Notes under the pieces: model-generated
The model's input: the letters and a program-made list of their open reading frames with translations, nothing else
What the model was told of the DNA's origin: nothing
Databases searched by the model: none
NCBI GenBank assembly: GCA_016794145.1
Contig: JAEUKP010000017.1
Location: 62,001 to 126,000 of the forward strand
Length of the DNA: 64,000 bases
Origin: Alphaproteobacteria bacterium
GTDB taxonomy: Bacteria; Pseudomonadota; Alphaproteobacteria; Micavibrionales; Micavibrionaceae
Direction: 5' to 3'
In this document: in pieces, positions 17,733-26,771 of the stretch
Numbering within the stretch: position 1 is the first letter of the stretch
Layout: each line of letters starts with the position of its first letter
Made by a program: the position numbers and the translations under genes

Positions 17733-19304
17733 CTATTCCCATTCAATGGTGCCGGGTGGTTTCGATGTGATGTCATAGACCACGCGGTTCACACCACGGA
17801 CTTCGTTGATAATCCGTGTGGCCACCCGCCCCAGAAAGGCATGATCGTACGGATAGTAATCCGCCGTCATTCCATCGGTCGAGGTCACCGCCCGCAAGGC
17901 CAGAACATGGTCATAGGTACGCCCATCACCCATCACGCCCACAGTTTTCACGGGCAACAAGACCGCAAAGGCCTGCCAGATAATATCATACAAACCGGCT
18001 TTTTTGATTTCGTCAATATAGATCAGATCGGCCGCGCGCAGAATGTCCAGTTTTTCACGGGTAATATCGCCAGGGATTCGGATGGCCAGCCCGGGGCCGG
18101 GGAAAGGATGGCGGCGGATAAAGTCTTCGTTCATCCCCAATTCACGCCCCAGCGCGCGGACTTCGTCCTTGAACAATTCGCGCATCGGTTCGACCAGTTT
18201 CATATTCATCCGTTCCGGCAACCCACCGACATTATGGTGGGATTTGATGGTCACGGACGGGCCTCCGGTAAAGGACACCGATTCAATCACATCCGGATAG
18301 AGCGTTCCCTGTGCCAGAAAATCCGCGCCGCCAATCCGTTTGGCACAGGATTCAAACACTTCGATAAACAGACCGCCGATAATTTTGCGTTTTTGTTCCG
18401 GATCAGTGACTCCCGCCAATTTTCCGAGGAACAAGTCCGAGGCATCTTCATGAATTAATTTGATGGAATAGTGATTTTTAAACAAATCGACCACTTGTTC
18501 GCTTTCACCGGCGCGCATCAATCCCGTATCGACATAAATACAGGTCAATTGATCACCGATCGCTTCGTGGATCAACACGGCTGTCACCGAGGAATCCACC
18601 CCACCGGACAGACCACAAATAACGCGCTTATCCCCGACCTGTTCCCGAATTTTGGCAATGGCTTCTTCGCGGAAGGCTTTCATCGTCCAATCGGCTTTGC
18701 ATCCCACGACGCGGGTGACAAAATTATGGATCAACTTGGCCCCATCAGGGGTGTGCATGACTTCGGGGTGGAATTGTACGCCATAAAATTTACGGGTGTC
18801 ATCCGCCACCGCCGAGCACGGAGCCCCATCCGATGTCCCGACAATTTTAAATCCTTCCGGAATACGGGTCACGCGGTCGCCATGCGACATCCAGACCTGA
18901 TACTCCTGACCGGCCGCCCATACGCCATCAAACAAGGCACAGGATTCGGCAATTTTAACCGCGCCACGGCCAAATTCTTTGTGGTTGGAACTTTCCACCA
19001 ACCCACCCAATTGTTGGCACATGGTTTGTTGGCCATAGCAAATCCCGAAAACCGGAACCCCCATGGTAAACACATAATCCGGCGCGCGCGGGCTACCCTC
19101 TTCCGTGACCGATGCCGGCCCGCCGGACAGGATAATTCCCTTGGGCGCATACGCCCTGGCCCGAGCCTCATCCGCATGGTTAAACGGCCAGATTTCACAA
19201 TAGACCCCTGCTTCGCGCACGCGCCGTGCAATCAATTGCGTTACTTGCGATCCGAAATCGAGGATCAAAATACGGTCATGAGCGGGAAGTGTATCTGTCA
19301 TCAT
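17733..19304 (-). CDS. guaA: GMP synthase (glutamine-hydrolysing)
   Basis: 523 residues, normal length. Residues 10-200 are a class I glutamine amidotransferase with C89 in [11 protein letters not shown] and the paired His/Glu in FHPEV. Residues 205-400 are the ATP pyrophosphatase with SGGVDSS. The C-terminal dimer domain ends KPPGTIEWE. It converts XMP to GMP. The start [20 protein letters not shown] follows the family. The gene is visibly more G+C-rich and C-ending in codon choice than nrdA beside it. It is preceded by 195 bases with no evident riboswitch. Confidence 0.97.
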   Translation of the reverse strand: MMTDTLPAHDRILILDFGSQVTQLIARRVREAGVYCEIWPFNHADEARARAYAPKGIILSGGPASVTEEGSPRAPDYVFTMGVPVFGICYGQQTMCQQLGGLVESSNHKEFGRGAVKIAESCALFDGVWAAGQEYQVWMSHGDRVTRIPEGFKIVGTSDGAPCSAVADDTRKFYGVQFHPEVMHTPDGAKLIHNFVTRVVGCKADWTMKAFREEAIAKIREQVGDKRVICGLSGGVDSSVTAVLIHEAIGDQLTCIYVDTGLMRAGESEQVVDLFKNHYSIKLIHEDASDLFLGKLAGVTDPEQKRKIIGGLFIEVFESCAKRIGGADFLAQGTLYPDVIESVSFTGGPSVTIKSHHNVGGLPERMNMKLVEPMRELFKDEVRALGRELGMNEDFIRRHPFPGPGLAIRIPGDITREKLDILRAADLIYIDEIKKAGLYDIIWQAFAVLLPVKTVGVMGDGRTYDHVLALRAVTSTDGMTADYYPYDHAFLGRVATRIINEVRGVNRVVYDITSKPPGTIEWE

Positions 19305-19499
19305 CTGTCCTTTATGCGAAATGGTCGGGCTTTTTAAGTCTTTTAAGGATATCCGCCGGACAAATCAAAGGTTTTGTGATAAAATCTTTCGATTGGGGCT
19401 TATACAGTCAATCCGCACAAACGCCGACCATTCTGTCCGCATGATAAATAACTCAAACACAAAATGAAAATGAGGACAGACAATGAGATTGACAGCGTC

Positions 19500-20396
19500 C
19501 TAAACCAGCTCCCTCCCACTGCTCTGCAATAAATCTATGGCAAGAAGGGCGCCCCTCACAGTTTCCTCTGGCAAATTATCTTGACCCATTTTTTCCAAAA
19601 GAGATCTAATTACGGGAGCGACCCCCGATGCTGTTTCGGAATAACGCCCACTCAAACACTCCAAATTCCATATGGATCGACAATACATCCCCCCGAGTGT
19701 TTGCCCCCAAGCAACCCAGACGTCGTTTCCCTGCATCGAAACCAAAATGCGCGTGTTATTTTTACGTACAGAGGGTGTATCATCCGTTTGATCCGAAATA
19801 ATCTGACCCGCAAACGGGCGGAGCAGGTTTGTTAAACCGGACGATTCTTTCAGACGGGGATGGTTCAGAAATGAAATAAACCCTTCACAACAAAGTTGAC
19901 GAGCTAAGGTCTTGGCGTCATTTTCGGGGCCTGCAAGAAGAGACTTCAATGGCGCAATCAATGTTTCTGGGCTCCCGTCCATATTCAAGTAACTGCACGC
20001 CAATCGTCCAAAATTATCTGGAGTCGTGTTTGGTTGTGAAAATGCATTCTCGACAAAAGGCAACACCGCTGTTATCAGCTCCTGGTCCCCTATATACCTC
20101 ACCCACTCCGTTGGCTTGAGAATAGGTTCGATGCTACCTGCCGCTAAAGCCGCCTGATAAAAAAGAGGAAGGACACGCAGAAGCTCTTCCTTGCATTTGC
20201 TTGCAAAGTGCTCGTTATAAGCTGCAATTGACATCGATCTTTCATTATAAAGGGATAAAGGCCCATAAAGCTCTTCCCCCATCTTCCCAAGATCAATCTG
20301 CGCCGAAGGATCCCCAACAAACATTTGTTTCAGTGAGTCCAGAATAATAGCTCGTTGAGTAAATTCTATATCTTCATGTAGATCTTCAGCCGCCAT
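19500..20396 (-). CDS. Unknown 298-residue protein
   Basis: I do not recognise the family. The protein is cytoplasmic by composition (no signal or membrane helix), acidic, Leu-rich and almost wholly helical, with segments such as RVLPLFYQAALAAGSIEPIL and LIAPLKSLLAGPENDAKTLA that look like helical hairpins. HEAT- or TPR-like packing is possible but no clear repeat register is seen. AGGAGGTATATATGG just upstream gives a strong ribosome site for ATG 20396. It precedes guaA on the same strand by 195 bases, and a repeat-bearing gap lies upstream. Confidence 0.6.
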   Translation of the reverse strand: MAAEDLHEDIEFTQRAIILDSLKQMFVGDPSAQIDLGKMGEELYGPLSLYNERSMSIAAYNEHFASKCKEELLRVLPLFYQAALAAGSIEPILKPTEWVRYIGDQELITAVLPFVENAFSQPNTTPDNFGRLACSYLNMDGSPETLIAPLKSLLAGPENDAKTLARQLCCEGFISFLNHPRLKESSGLTNLLRPFAGQIISDQTDDTPSVRKNNTRILVSMQGNDVWVAWGQTLGGMYCRSIWNLECLSGRYSETASGVAPVIRSLLEKMGQDNLPEETVRGALLAIDLLQSSGRELV

Positions 20397-20729
20397 ATAT
20401 ACCTCCTATGATCAACTTTAAAATAATTTCGCCCAACAAATCATGTTTTCATATTACGCGCAAGATGTTTCCGACAATCATCCCAAACCCCAGTCCTTCA
20501 TTGCGCGAACCGCACCCCTCACCCGACTTCGGCTAAAGGCCCACAGCCTTAAGCCTGCGTTTCCCTCTCCCCCCAGTGAAAGAGAGTTGGGAGAGGGAGG
20601 GGTGAGGGGGAAAACTTTCAGGTTGGTTCATGAACAGGGTATATCACTCTTTATTTCTTTATATTTTCTGTCTTTGTAAACAGTAGAAGGGGGCTTGAAA
20701 ATCAAGAGCTTTCCAGACTATATTTCGTT
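20397..20729. repeat. Gene-free gap with CCCTCACCC/GGGTGAGGG palindrome
   Basis: The 333-base gap between the unknown leftward gene and aroA has no convincing gene. From about 20513 to 20610 lies a long imperfect palindrome whose left arm reads ACCCCTCACCCGACTTCGGC and whose right arm reads GGGAGAGGGAGGGGTGAGGG, with CCCTCTCC in the centre. This is a common form of dispersed intergenic element; a shorter relative is at 12720-12750. The 78-codon frame across it is explained by the repeat. Weak promoter-like AT-rich sequence precedes aroA. Confidence 0.6.
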
Positions 20730-22109
20730 ATGACACATATATCCATTTCTCAGCCTCCAAAGGCATCCTCTAAGCCATCACAAATAGCGATGATTTCTTC
20801 TGCCTGTTCACCACTTCAGGGAACAATACGCGTCCCCGGCGATAAGTCCATGTCACATCGTGCATTGATGTTTGGAGCGTTGGCAGAAGGGGAAACAATG
20901 ATTTCAGGCTTATTGGAAGGTGAAGATGTTCTCAATACTGCCGATGCTATGCGCGCAATGGGGGCCAAGATTGAAAAAGGAAATGATGGCTTATGGCGGT
21001 GCTTTGGCCAGGGAGTTGGTCATTTGGCAGAACCCACAACGGTTTTAGATATGGGAAATAGTGGGACATCGACACGGCTTCTCATGGGAATCGTTGCAAG
21101 TCATCCCATTTCTGCCTGTTTTACAGGTGATGCGTCTCTTTTAAAGCGGCCTATGGGGAGGGTAACCCTTCCTTTAGAGCAAATGGGGGCCAGCTTTATT
21201 ACGCGCGCAGGCGGCAGGCCTCCGCTTGCAGTCAATGGAACAGGTGAGGCCAGAGCCATTACATACCGTCTTCCTGTTGCATCTGCGCAGGTTAAATCTG
21301 CTATTCTTCTCGCGGGATTAAACGCAAGCGGCACGACAACGGTGATTGAGCCGCATAAAACGCGTGACCATTCTGAAAACATGTTGCGGCATTTCGGAGT
21401 GACGGTTGAAATTTCAGAAACAGAGGATGGAGCAGATGCCATCTCTATTCATGGAGGTCAACGGCTTCTTGGTTGTGCTGTTGATGTCCCATCTGATCCG
21501 TCATCTGCTGCGTTTCCTGTTGTTGCGGCACTCATCAATCCCGGATCAGATATTAAACTGATACGTGTTGGAATAAACCCACGCCGGACGGGTCTTTACG
21601 ATACATTGATCGAAATGGGCGCAGAAATAGAATATCAATCCAAGACTATTGATGCGGGGGAGCCGATCGCCAATATTGTTGTAAAATCAACAGGTCCGTT
21701 AAAAGGGGTTGATGTACCCGCATCGCGTGTGCCCAGTATGATTGATGAGTTTCCTATTCTGGCGATGGCGGCCGCGTGTGCAGAGGGGACAACCCGAATG
21801 ACCGATTTGGCAGAACTTCGTGTTAAAGAATCAGATCGATTGTTGATGGTTGCGAATGGCTTAAAAGCTTGTGGTGTTCATCTTGAAATGGGGGAAGATT
21901 GGTTGACTATTCATGGGACAGGAAAGCCCCCGAAGGGCGGCGCAATCATTGAGACAGCTTTAGATCATCGTATCGCGATGAGTTTTCTGATTTTGGGAAC
22001 AGTCACTAAGGACCCTATAAGCATTGATGACGGAAGTCCTATCAACACAAGCTTTCCTGGTTTTGTGGATGTGATGGCCGATCTTGGCGCCCGCATACAG
22101 GAGAAATAG
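20730..22109 (+). CDS. aroA: 3-phosphoshikimate 1-carboxyvinyltransferase (EPSP synthase, class II-like)
   Basis: 459 residues. Family blocks in order: VPGDKSMSHRALMFGALAEG, EGEDVLNTADAMRAMGA, LDMGNSGTSTRLLMG, the class II RPMGRVTLPLEQMGA, SAQVKSAILLAG, PRRTGLYDTLIEMGA, LRVKESDRL and DHRIAMSFL. It makes EPSP in the shikimate pathway. It resembles the CP4 enzyme throughout, but the residue matching CP4 Ala100 is Gly (GNSGTS), as in glyphosate-sensitive enzymes. A 22-residue N-terminal lead (THISISQPPKAS) is longer than usual, and an inner Met near 20790 could start the protein. cmk follows after 51 bases. Confidence 0.95.
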   Translation: MTHISISQPPKASSKPSQIAMISSACSPLQGTIRVPGDKSMSHRALMFGALAEGETMISGLLEGEDVLNTADAMRAMGAKIEKGNDGLWRCFGQGVGHLAEPTTVLDMGNSGTSTRLLMGIVASHPISACFTGDASLLKRPMGRVTLPLEQMGASFITRAGGRPPLAVNGTGEARAITYRLPVASAQVKSAILLAGLNASGTTTVIEPHKTRDHSENMLRHFGVTVEISETEDGADAISIHGGQRLLGCAVDVPSDPSSAAFPVVAALINPGSDIKLIRVGINPRRTGLYDTLIEMGAEIEYQSKTIDAGEPIANIVVKSTGPLKGVDVPASRVPSMIDEFPILAMAAACAEGTTRMTDLAELRVKESDRLLMVANGLKACGVHLEMGEDWLTIHGTGKPPKGGAIIETALDHRIAMSFLILGTVTKDPISIDDGSPINTSFPGFVDVMADLGARIQEK

Positions 22110-22160
22110 AAAACGTCTCTGGGACTTGTCAAGATTTCTTGAACAGTTTAAACATCTCTT

Positions 22161-22835
22161 ATGACACAATTTATAACCATCGCCGTTGACGGCCCAGCAG
22201 CCAGTGGAAAGGGAACCTTAGCCCGCCGCTTGGCCGAGCAATTTCATCTTTTTTATCTTGATAGTGGGGCTGTTTACCGTGCTGTTGCAAAGCGGATTCT
22301 GGATCTGGAGAAAAATCCGGATAATCCTGAAGATGCGCTTTCTGCCGCCTTATATGTCAGGGATCATTTAACATCGGAAATGATTGCGGATCCAGCGATC
22401 CGGAGTGATAGTGTTGCGGATGCGACCTCTCGATCTTCTCGTTTCCCGGCTGTTCGAGAGATCATTACGGGCATATTGCAGTTTTATACAAATCATCCCC
22501 CCGTAAACCAGCACCATAAACCTTTCCAGGGATCCATTTTAGATGGCCGTGACATCGGAACAGTTGTTTGCCCCAATGCGAATGTGAAGTTATTTATAAC
22601 GGCCAGCCCTCAGATTCGTGCTGAACGGAGGTTTAAAGAGTTGAGTGCGAGGGGAATCGTGACAACTTATGAGACTGTTCTTCAAGATATGCTGGACAGA
22701 GATGCACGCGACAATGGTAGAGAGGTCTCTCCATCAAAACCCGCACCCGATGCCGTTCATTTTGATACATCCCACATGGATAGTGATCATGTATTCGAGA
22801 AAGCGGTTGAGTTGATTCGCCAGAAATTATCATAA
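22161..22835 (+). CDS. cmk: Cytidylate kinase
   Basis: 224 residues. The P-loop is GPAASGKGTLARRLA at residues 11-25, followed by YLDSGAVYRAVA, the GSILDGRDIGTVVCPNANVK block and FITASPQIRAERRFKEL. This is the standard bacterial CMP/dCMP kinase. It follows aroA, the usual order in Alphaproteobacteria. In many relatives rpsA comes next, but here a terminator and a phage-like small gene follow instead. No Shine-Dalgarno site is obvious before the ATG. Confidence 0.95.
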   Translation: MTQFITIAVDGPAASGKGTLARRLAEQFHLFYLDSGAVYRAVAKRILDLEKNPDNPEDALSAALYVRDHLTSEMIADPAIRSDSVADATSRSSRFPAVREIITGILQFYTNHPPVNQHHKPFQGSILDGRDIGTVVCPNANVKLFITASPQIRAERRFKELSARGIVTTYETVLQDMLDRDARDNGREVSPSKPAPDAVHFDTSHMDSDHVFEKAVELIRQKLS

Positions 22836-22872
22836 TCGCTGGTTTCTTGACTCAACCGGTTTCATTTTTATA

Positions 22873-23017
22873 TTGACAAAAGAACAAATATAGAACATAT
22901 ATAATTCTATCACGCCTTTACTATGCGTTTTTTCCTGTTTGACGAACCGGATATGTTGTCCATTGGCAGCATGTCTTAACTCAAAAATCTCCGTAAACCA
23001 AGTTTACGGAGATTTTT
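22873..23017 (+). ncRNA. Possible small transcript or leader downstream of cmk
   Basis: TTGACA at 22873-22878 is followed 17-21 bases later by CATATA/TATAAT-like sequence (22896-22905). A strong hairpin terminator ends at 23017, about 110 bases after the expected start. No frame with a ribosome site lies between. This could be a small RNA, the attenuated leader of the gene at 23047, or just the cmk operon terminator with a chance promoter. The promoter spacing is not ideal, so confidence is low. Confidence 0.35.
22983..23017. terminator. Perfect-stem intrinsic terminator after cmk
   Basis: A 16-base perfect stem (22983-22998 with 23002-23017; core ATCTCCGTAAAC / GTTTACGGAGAT) closes a 3-base loop. 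The arms end in A5 and T5, so it can terminate transcription on both strands. It separates aroA-cmk from the small gene at 23047. Confidence 0.85.
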
Positions 23018-23046
23018 ATTTTCATTTTTCTAGAAAGGATTTTCTT

Positions 23047-23385
23047 ATGCCAACCTTAATGCCAACAGATGATAACAACAATGCGATTCCAGCTCTACGT
23101 TTAAAGGATGGTGGAGCCCACACAATTGCGGCAACAGCAACATCATCAAGAAATACAACTGCTTTTGCAGCTGATACCCAGATTATTTCGATCTGTCCAA
23201 CGGTTTCTGTCTTTGTCAGGTGTGGATCATCTGGCGTAACAGCCACAACAAATGACCATTATATTCCGGCTGGGTTATACTACGATATTGCAATTGGTGG
23301 AGATGGTCAGAAACAGACAACTTATCTTGCGGTTCTGCGCGCCGAGCCAACAGATGGATTTGTCTATATTTCTGAAAAGAACTAA
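23047..23385 (+). CDS. Small phage-structural-like protein
   Basis: The start is set at ATG 23047 because AGAAAGGA lies ten bases upstream and the earlier in-frame ATG (22939) would run through the terminator. 112 residues, beta-rich, no Cys clusters or signal: MPTLMPTDDNNNAIPALRLK, then repeated Thr/Ala/Val strands and YIPAGLYYDIAIGGDG. The composition resembles small virion decoration or tail-adaptor proteins, but I do not recognise a family. It is isolated from other phage genes; a relic of a prophage or a domesticated gene are both possible. Confidence 0.55.
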   Translation: MPTLMPTDDNNNAIPALRLKDGGAHTIAATATSSRNTTAFAADTQIISICPTVSVFVRCGSSGVTATTNDHYIPAGLYYDIAIGGDGQKQTTYLAVLRAEPTDGFVYISEKN

Positions 23386-23467
23386 AAAAACACGGAAAAA
23401 GTAAGAAAAAAACCAACTTTAAAAATCATTGGAAAGGTCTTGTTAACACTTATCGGGCACACTCCGG

Positions 23468-23505
23468 ATATATAGAATAGTGTTTTAAAAGCACTATCTA
23501 TATAT
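23468..23505. promoter_or_regulatory. 38-bp dyad upstream of the gene at 23560
   Basis: Two 19-base arms, 23468-23486 and 23487-23505, are near-perfect inverted copies (ATATATAGAATAGTGTTTT against ATATATAGATAGTGCTTTT on the other strand, one indel). It sits 55 bases before the start codon and has no T-run after it, so an operator is more likely than a terminator. The regulator is unknown. Confidence 0.4.
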
Positions 23506-23559
23506 TGTTGTTTGACCCTTTGGTTGTCCCAACCACTTTTTATATTCTTTAGGACTGAG

Positions 23560-24609
23560 ATGCACTTTTTAAACGATCAAGAAACTTATAATTTCCAATT
23601 TGATGAGCGATATAATGTCGATTTCAAAACGGGTGGTGATTTGTTTGAGGATGGGGATGCTTATGCGCTTGAAGATTTATTAAGATTGGTTAAGCAACAA
23701 CAAAGTGAAGACGACGATAAAACCCCGGATCAGGTTTTGTCATCGACAGCATTTTGCTCGGATGAAGATACGCTGATTTGGGGGCTGTCTATTCTTTGTA
23801 AATCATCGATTGGGCGTGCCATTGCTTTTGACGCACGGTTTGAAGATTGGGCACTTGAGGTCGATGATATTGAGGATGGGTACCCTATTATTGATGCACA
23901 ATTGCGTATTTTGATTTTACCGCGGGGAACCCCTTCTGTTTCTGCTCTTTCGAAATCCTATTATGATCGTGTCCAATTTTTATTGAATCTGGGGCGTGGC
24001 TTGCGGATGATCTGGCAGGAAATGAACGGAGTTCGCACCCGTATTGATTTAACTGCAGATGATCAGATTTTCTTTGAACGCCTTCGTTCTGCTGATATGG
24101 ATATCATGGCTTTGCGAATGATTTGGGATTTAAGGTTAGACGGGTATGCAGCTTTGTGGCGCAATATGATTGCAGGACATTTAGGCGATGTTGCTGTTGC
24201 TGCAAATGGTTTTTGGGAACAGGAAGAATTTCCATCAGGGCTTGCACACACATTTCTAACATGGATGGGATGTGATCATCTCTTGGCTGAGTGTGATAAC
24301 AGAAGCCTAGATGAGATGGATGCAAGGTTGCAGCGTTCTGTCAATGATGTTTGTGGTATTTCGATGTTAACGGGAAATGATATTCTGAATCTGGGGCGTC
24401 TGCCAGAAGGTGGGTCCTATCTTGCACCACTTGCGCGCACACTTTGTTATAGTGCAGAGTTCCGGCATATTCCTGATCCTGTCAACGATGCACATCTGCG
24501 TCAGATTTTAGAGGAATGCAGTGAAATTATACGCCCTCCGCTTATGTTCCATGATACAGAATTGGAACGTAAGATTTTCCCGGACCGGATTATTGATACT
24601 TTGGCCTAG
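23560..24609 (+). CDS. Unknown protein with a degenerate metallopeptidase-like segment
   Basis: The start is chosen at ATG 23560, seven bases after AGGA; the longer frame from 23512 has no ribosome site. 349 residues, acidic, no signal. The middle segment reads VQFLLNLGRGLRMIWQEMNG, then FFERLRSADMDIMALRMIWDLRLDGYAALW. From memory this is laid out like the DUF6782 putative metallopeptidases (HExRHAWQ, then an EADA helix), but the expected His/Glu zinc ligands are replaced by Gly, Arg and Ser. It may therefore be a non-catalytic member. The family call is tentative. A 38-bp dyad lies upstream and an IS remnant follows. Confidence 0.55.
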   Translation: MHFLNDQETYNFQFDERYNVDFKTGGDLFEDGDAYALEDLLRLVKQQQSEDDDKTPDQVLSSTAFCSDEDTLIWGLSILCKSSIGRAIAFDARFEDWALEVDDIEDGYPIIDAQLRILILPRGTPSVSALSKSYYDRVQFLLNLGRGLRMIWQEMNGVRTRIDLTADDQIFFERLRSADMDIMALRMIWDLRLDGYAALWRNMIAGHLGDVAVAANGFWEQEEFPSGLAHTFLTWMGCDHLLAECDNRSLDEMDARLQRSVNDVCGISMLTGNDILNLGRLPEGGSYLAPLARTLCYSAEFRHIPDPVNDAHLRQILEECSEIIRPPLMFHDTELERKIFPDRIIDTLA

Positions 24610-24630
24610 GATCAGGACTCATTAGATCCA

Positions 24631-24931
24631 CTATATAACGATAGTAGCGATGGTGATGGTGGCTTTAAAGGTATGGGCGCAGCGGTTATAGCGCGTGCCT
24701 ATTCTGCGCCAATCTTTAAGCTTTGGGAAGCTATTCTCGATTTTATGACGTTGACGATAGAACTTTATCGTAAAAATGTTGGATCGTTCGGTTCTTCTTC
24801 GGGGGGATAGAAGGCATGATCCCCATCCTTTTTAACGCATCACGGAATAGATCGGCATCATATCCTCTGTCGCCAAGTAATTCTCGCGCCTTCGGCAATT
24901 TTTTTACCAAAATTCGCGCCCCATCAAAATC
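24631..24931 (-). pseudogene. IS5-family transposase remnant, truncated and frameshifted
   Basis: Read on the minus strand, residues from about 24931 give GARILVKKLPKARELLGDRGYDAD and IPPKKNR, the part of an IS5-type DDE transposase around the second catalytic Asp. The frame breaks near 24757: the ORF continues YDKVLSSTS-stop, while another frame continues RQRHKIENSFPKLKDWRRIG and AHTFKATITIATIVI to a TAG at 24631-24633. That segment contains the third acidic residue (E of RHKIEN). The N-terminal half, the first Asp and any terminal inverted repeats are missing, so it is dead. The Met-start frame to 24976 is not a real gene. Confidence 0.85.
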
Positions 24932-25004
24932 AATGAAAATAGTGAAAAATAGAAGAAAATAGAAGAATACCCCCAAATATTATAGTCGATAACACGCCTT
25001 GGTA

Positions 25005-26771
25005 TTACCACCCGCCACCACCACCGCCACCACTGCCGCCGCCGGATGCTCCGCCAGAACCGCTCCTGCTTCCGGGCGGGGACGATGCGCTGGCAATTGA
25101 TCCGGATATACTGGTTATACTGTTGGCAAATTGTGCCAAATTAAATTCATCAGCCGCGTGATACCACCCGAACCCAACGCCACCATGATCTTTTTCGTAG
25201 TATGTTACCAGACCTTCGGCCACCAGACTTGAAAAATGATCACACCATTCCTGAGCAACATCCAGGGCCAAAGCATAAGGTAATAATGTTTCAAACACGC
25301 CAAGCGTGATCGTTTTGGGATAGAGTTTATTCATCCGTGCTTCTTCGGCCACTGACAAATATAACTTTAATCCTGCGGCATAATCTGCCAGATCTTGCCC
25401 TTCATCCGTGTATTTTTTGAGAGGGCCAGAAAAAAAATGAATCAGAAAGATATGTGTGATCCCGCAAGCTCCCATCGCCATAATTTTTTGTGCATCCGTA
25501 AATGCCAGAAAAAAACACAAGGCGGCTGATATGATTGATAACAGCACAGCTCCTGCGATGATCTGATAATTATTGGTATAAAATTTGGCTCTATCTTTTT
25601 CCAAGACTTTTTTATGGCGATTTTTTGCCTCTAAAAATTTCTCGGATAATTCTTTGGGAACTCTGCGGGAAAATAATGTTTTCTTGGGGATTGTGATTGA
25701 TGTTTTCCCGATAAATAGCAAACCCAACACACCTAACCCACGGCCCGTTTGCGTATCCATGGGCAGATCTCTTACACGTTCCAGAACAATCTCGCTGTCA
25801 CGATCATCGATCTTCAGAAATTTCTGGACAGCCGCCTGCACAAACAAACACGAGAACACTTCTTCGTCATATTTTTGTTTGAACACAAAACGCAACATAT
25901 CCGGCGTTATGCCTGTCGGAATATCAAACCGCGGAATAATAACACCTGCTGTATCAACACCGACACGCATCCACGAGAGAGTCAGATACCCAAGCAAAAC
26001 AAGCGTTGATACCACATATACAACCCATGCCGCATTATCATGCAGGAAGAAAGAAATTTTTTGCCACACAGTTTCCTGTTGAATACTGCCCACAGGTACG
26101 GTCGCAAAAACAGTCAATCCTTCATTGGGGTTCAATACGCGGGTCATCTCGGCTTCATATATATTGCCGACAACATGTTGATAAACATCCTGACCACGCG
26201 ATCCCTGCGCTCCGGTATAGGCTGCGGATTTTGTGATGCGCGCTGTTGGTGGGAATGTCACTCGCACACTGGCCTGTTCAATAGGGAAAACCCATCCATT
26301 CCCTGTCACATTCCAATAGAGTTCATCCCCTGTCGGAAAAAAACCAACCACATGATTAACCGCATAATGCAAGGTATAGCGATGGGTCCCATAGGGAACC
26401 AATTCTTTTTTGTCTCCGATATAAATACGAATGCCGTTTCCTTCATCTACCACATGATAGGGTTCGGATTTTGAATCACGCTGGATCGATTTTATAAACA
26501 GCGGCACAGATACAAGATTGCCCATTTTGTCGGTATAACGGGTAGGAATATCCCGATATATGCCATGATTGATCTGCTTGTACTCGGCATTGACGGTGAT
26601 ATCCTCGATCACATCGACATTGCCATCCGGATGCACGTCGATCGACGCCACAAAATGCGAGATCGTCTCGGCCGCTTCGGCTCGGCCCGACAAAGAAAAA
26701 AGGGGCAAAGCCCATAAGGCCGCCCCCATCAAAATTCCTATAAAAATCGGTCGCATCAAAGCTGCCCCCAT
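25005..26771 (-). CDS. DUF2207 predicted membrane protein with Gly-rich tail
   Basis: 588 residues. Signal peptide (RPIFIGILMGAALWALPLFS...GRAEA), then the beta-rich extracytoplasmic DUF2207 domain (INHGIYRDIPTRY, LYWNVTGNGWVFPI). A membrane helix near residue 250, a cytoplasmic winged-helix-like region (CLFVQAAVQKFLKI), two further helices near 405-450 and a Gly/Ser tail ending GGGGGGGW follow. DUF2207 proteins often pair with LemA, as here: the LemA stop and this ATG overlap as TGATG (26769-26773), implying coupling. A second Met at 26756 has its own GGGGG ribosome site and is an equal candidate. Function unknown. Confidence 0.85.
   Translation of the reverse strand: MGAALMRPIFIGILMGAALWALPLFSLSGRAEAAETISHFVASIDVHPDGNVDVIEDITVNAEYKQINHGIYRDIPTRYTDKMGNLVSVPLFIKSIQRDSKSEPYHVVDEGNGIRIYIGDKKELVPYGTHRYTLHYAVNHVVGFFPTGDELYWNVTGNGWVFPIEQASVRVTFPPTARITKSAAYTGAQGSRGQDVYQHVVGNIYEAEMTRVLNPNEGLTVFATVPVGSIQQETVWQKISFFLHDNAAWVVYVVSTLVLLGYLTLSWMRVGVDTAGVIIPRFDIPTGITPDMLRFVFKQKYDEEVFSCLFVQAAVQKFLKIDDRDSEIVLERVRDLPMDTQTGRGLGVLGLLFIGKTSITIPKKTLFSRRVPKELSEKFLEAKNRHKKVLEKDRAKFYTNNYQIIAGAVLLSIISAALCFFLAFTDAQKIMAMGACGITHIFLIHFFSGPLKKYTDEGQDLADYAAGLKLYLSVAEEARMNKLYPKTITLGVFETLLPYALALDVAQEWCDHFSSLVAEGLVTYYEKDHGGVGFGWYHAADEFNLAQFANSITSISGSIASASSPPGSRSGSGGASGGGSGGGGGGGW

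Noticed and set aside
17841..19337. Long plus-strand frames (205 and 288 codons) opposite guaA
   Set aside because: guaA is certain on the minus strand; the antisense frames have shadow-like composition and no motifs.
20443..20679. 78-codon frame before aroA
   Set aside because: It reads through the CCCTCACCC palindromic element and has no ribosome site.
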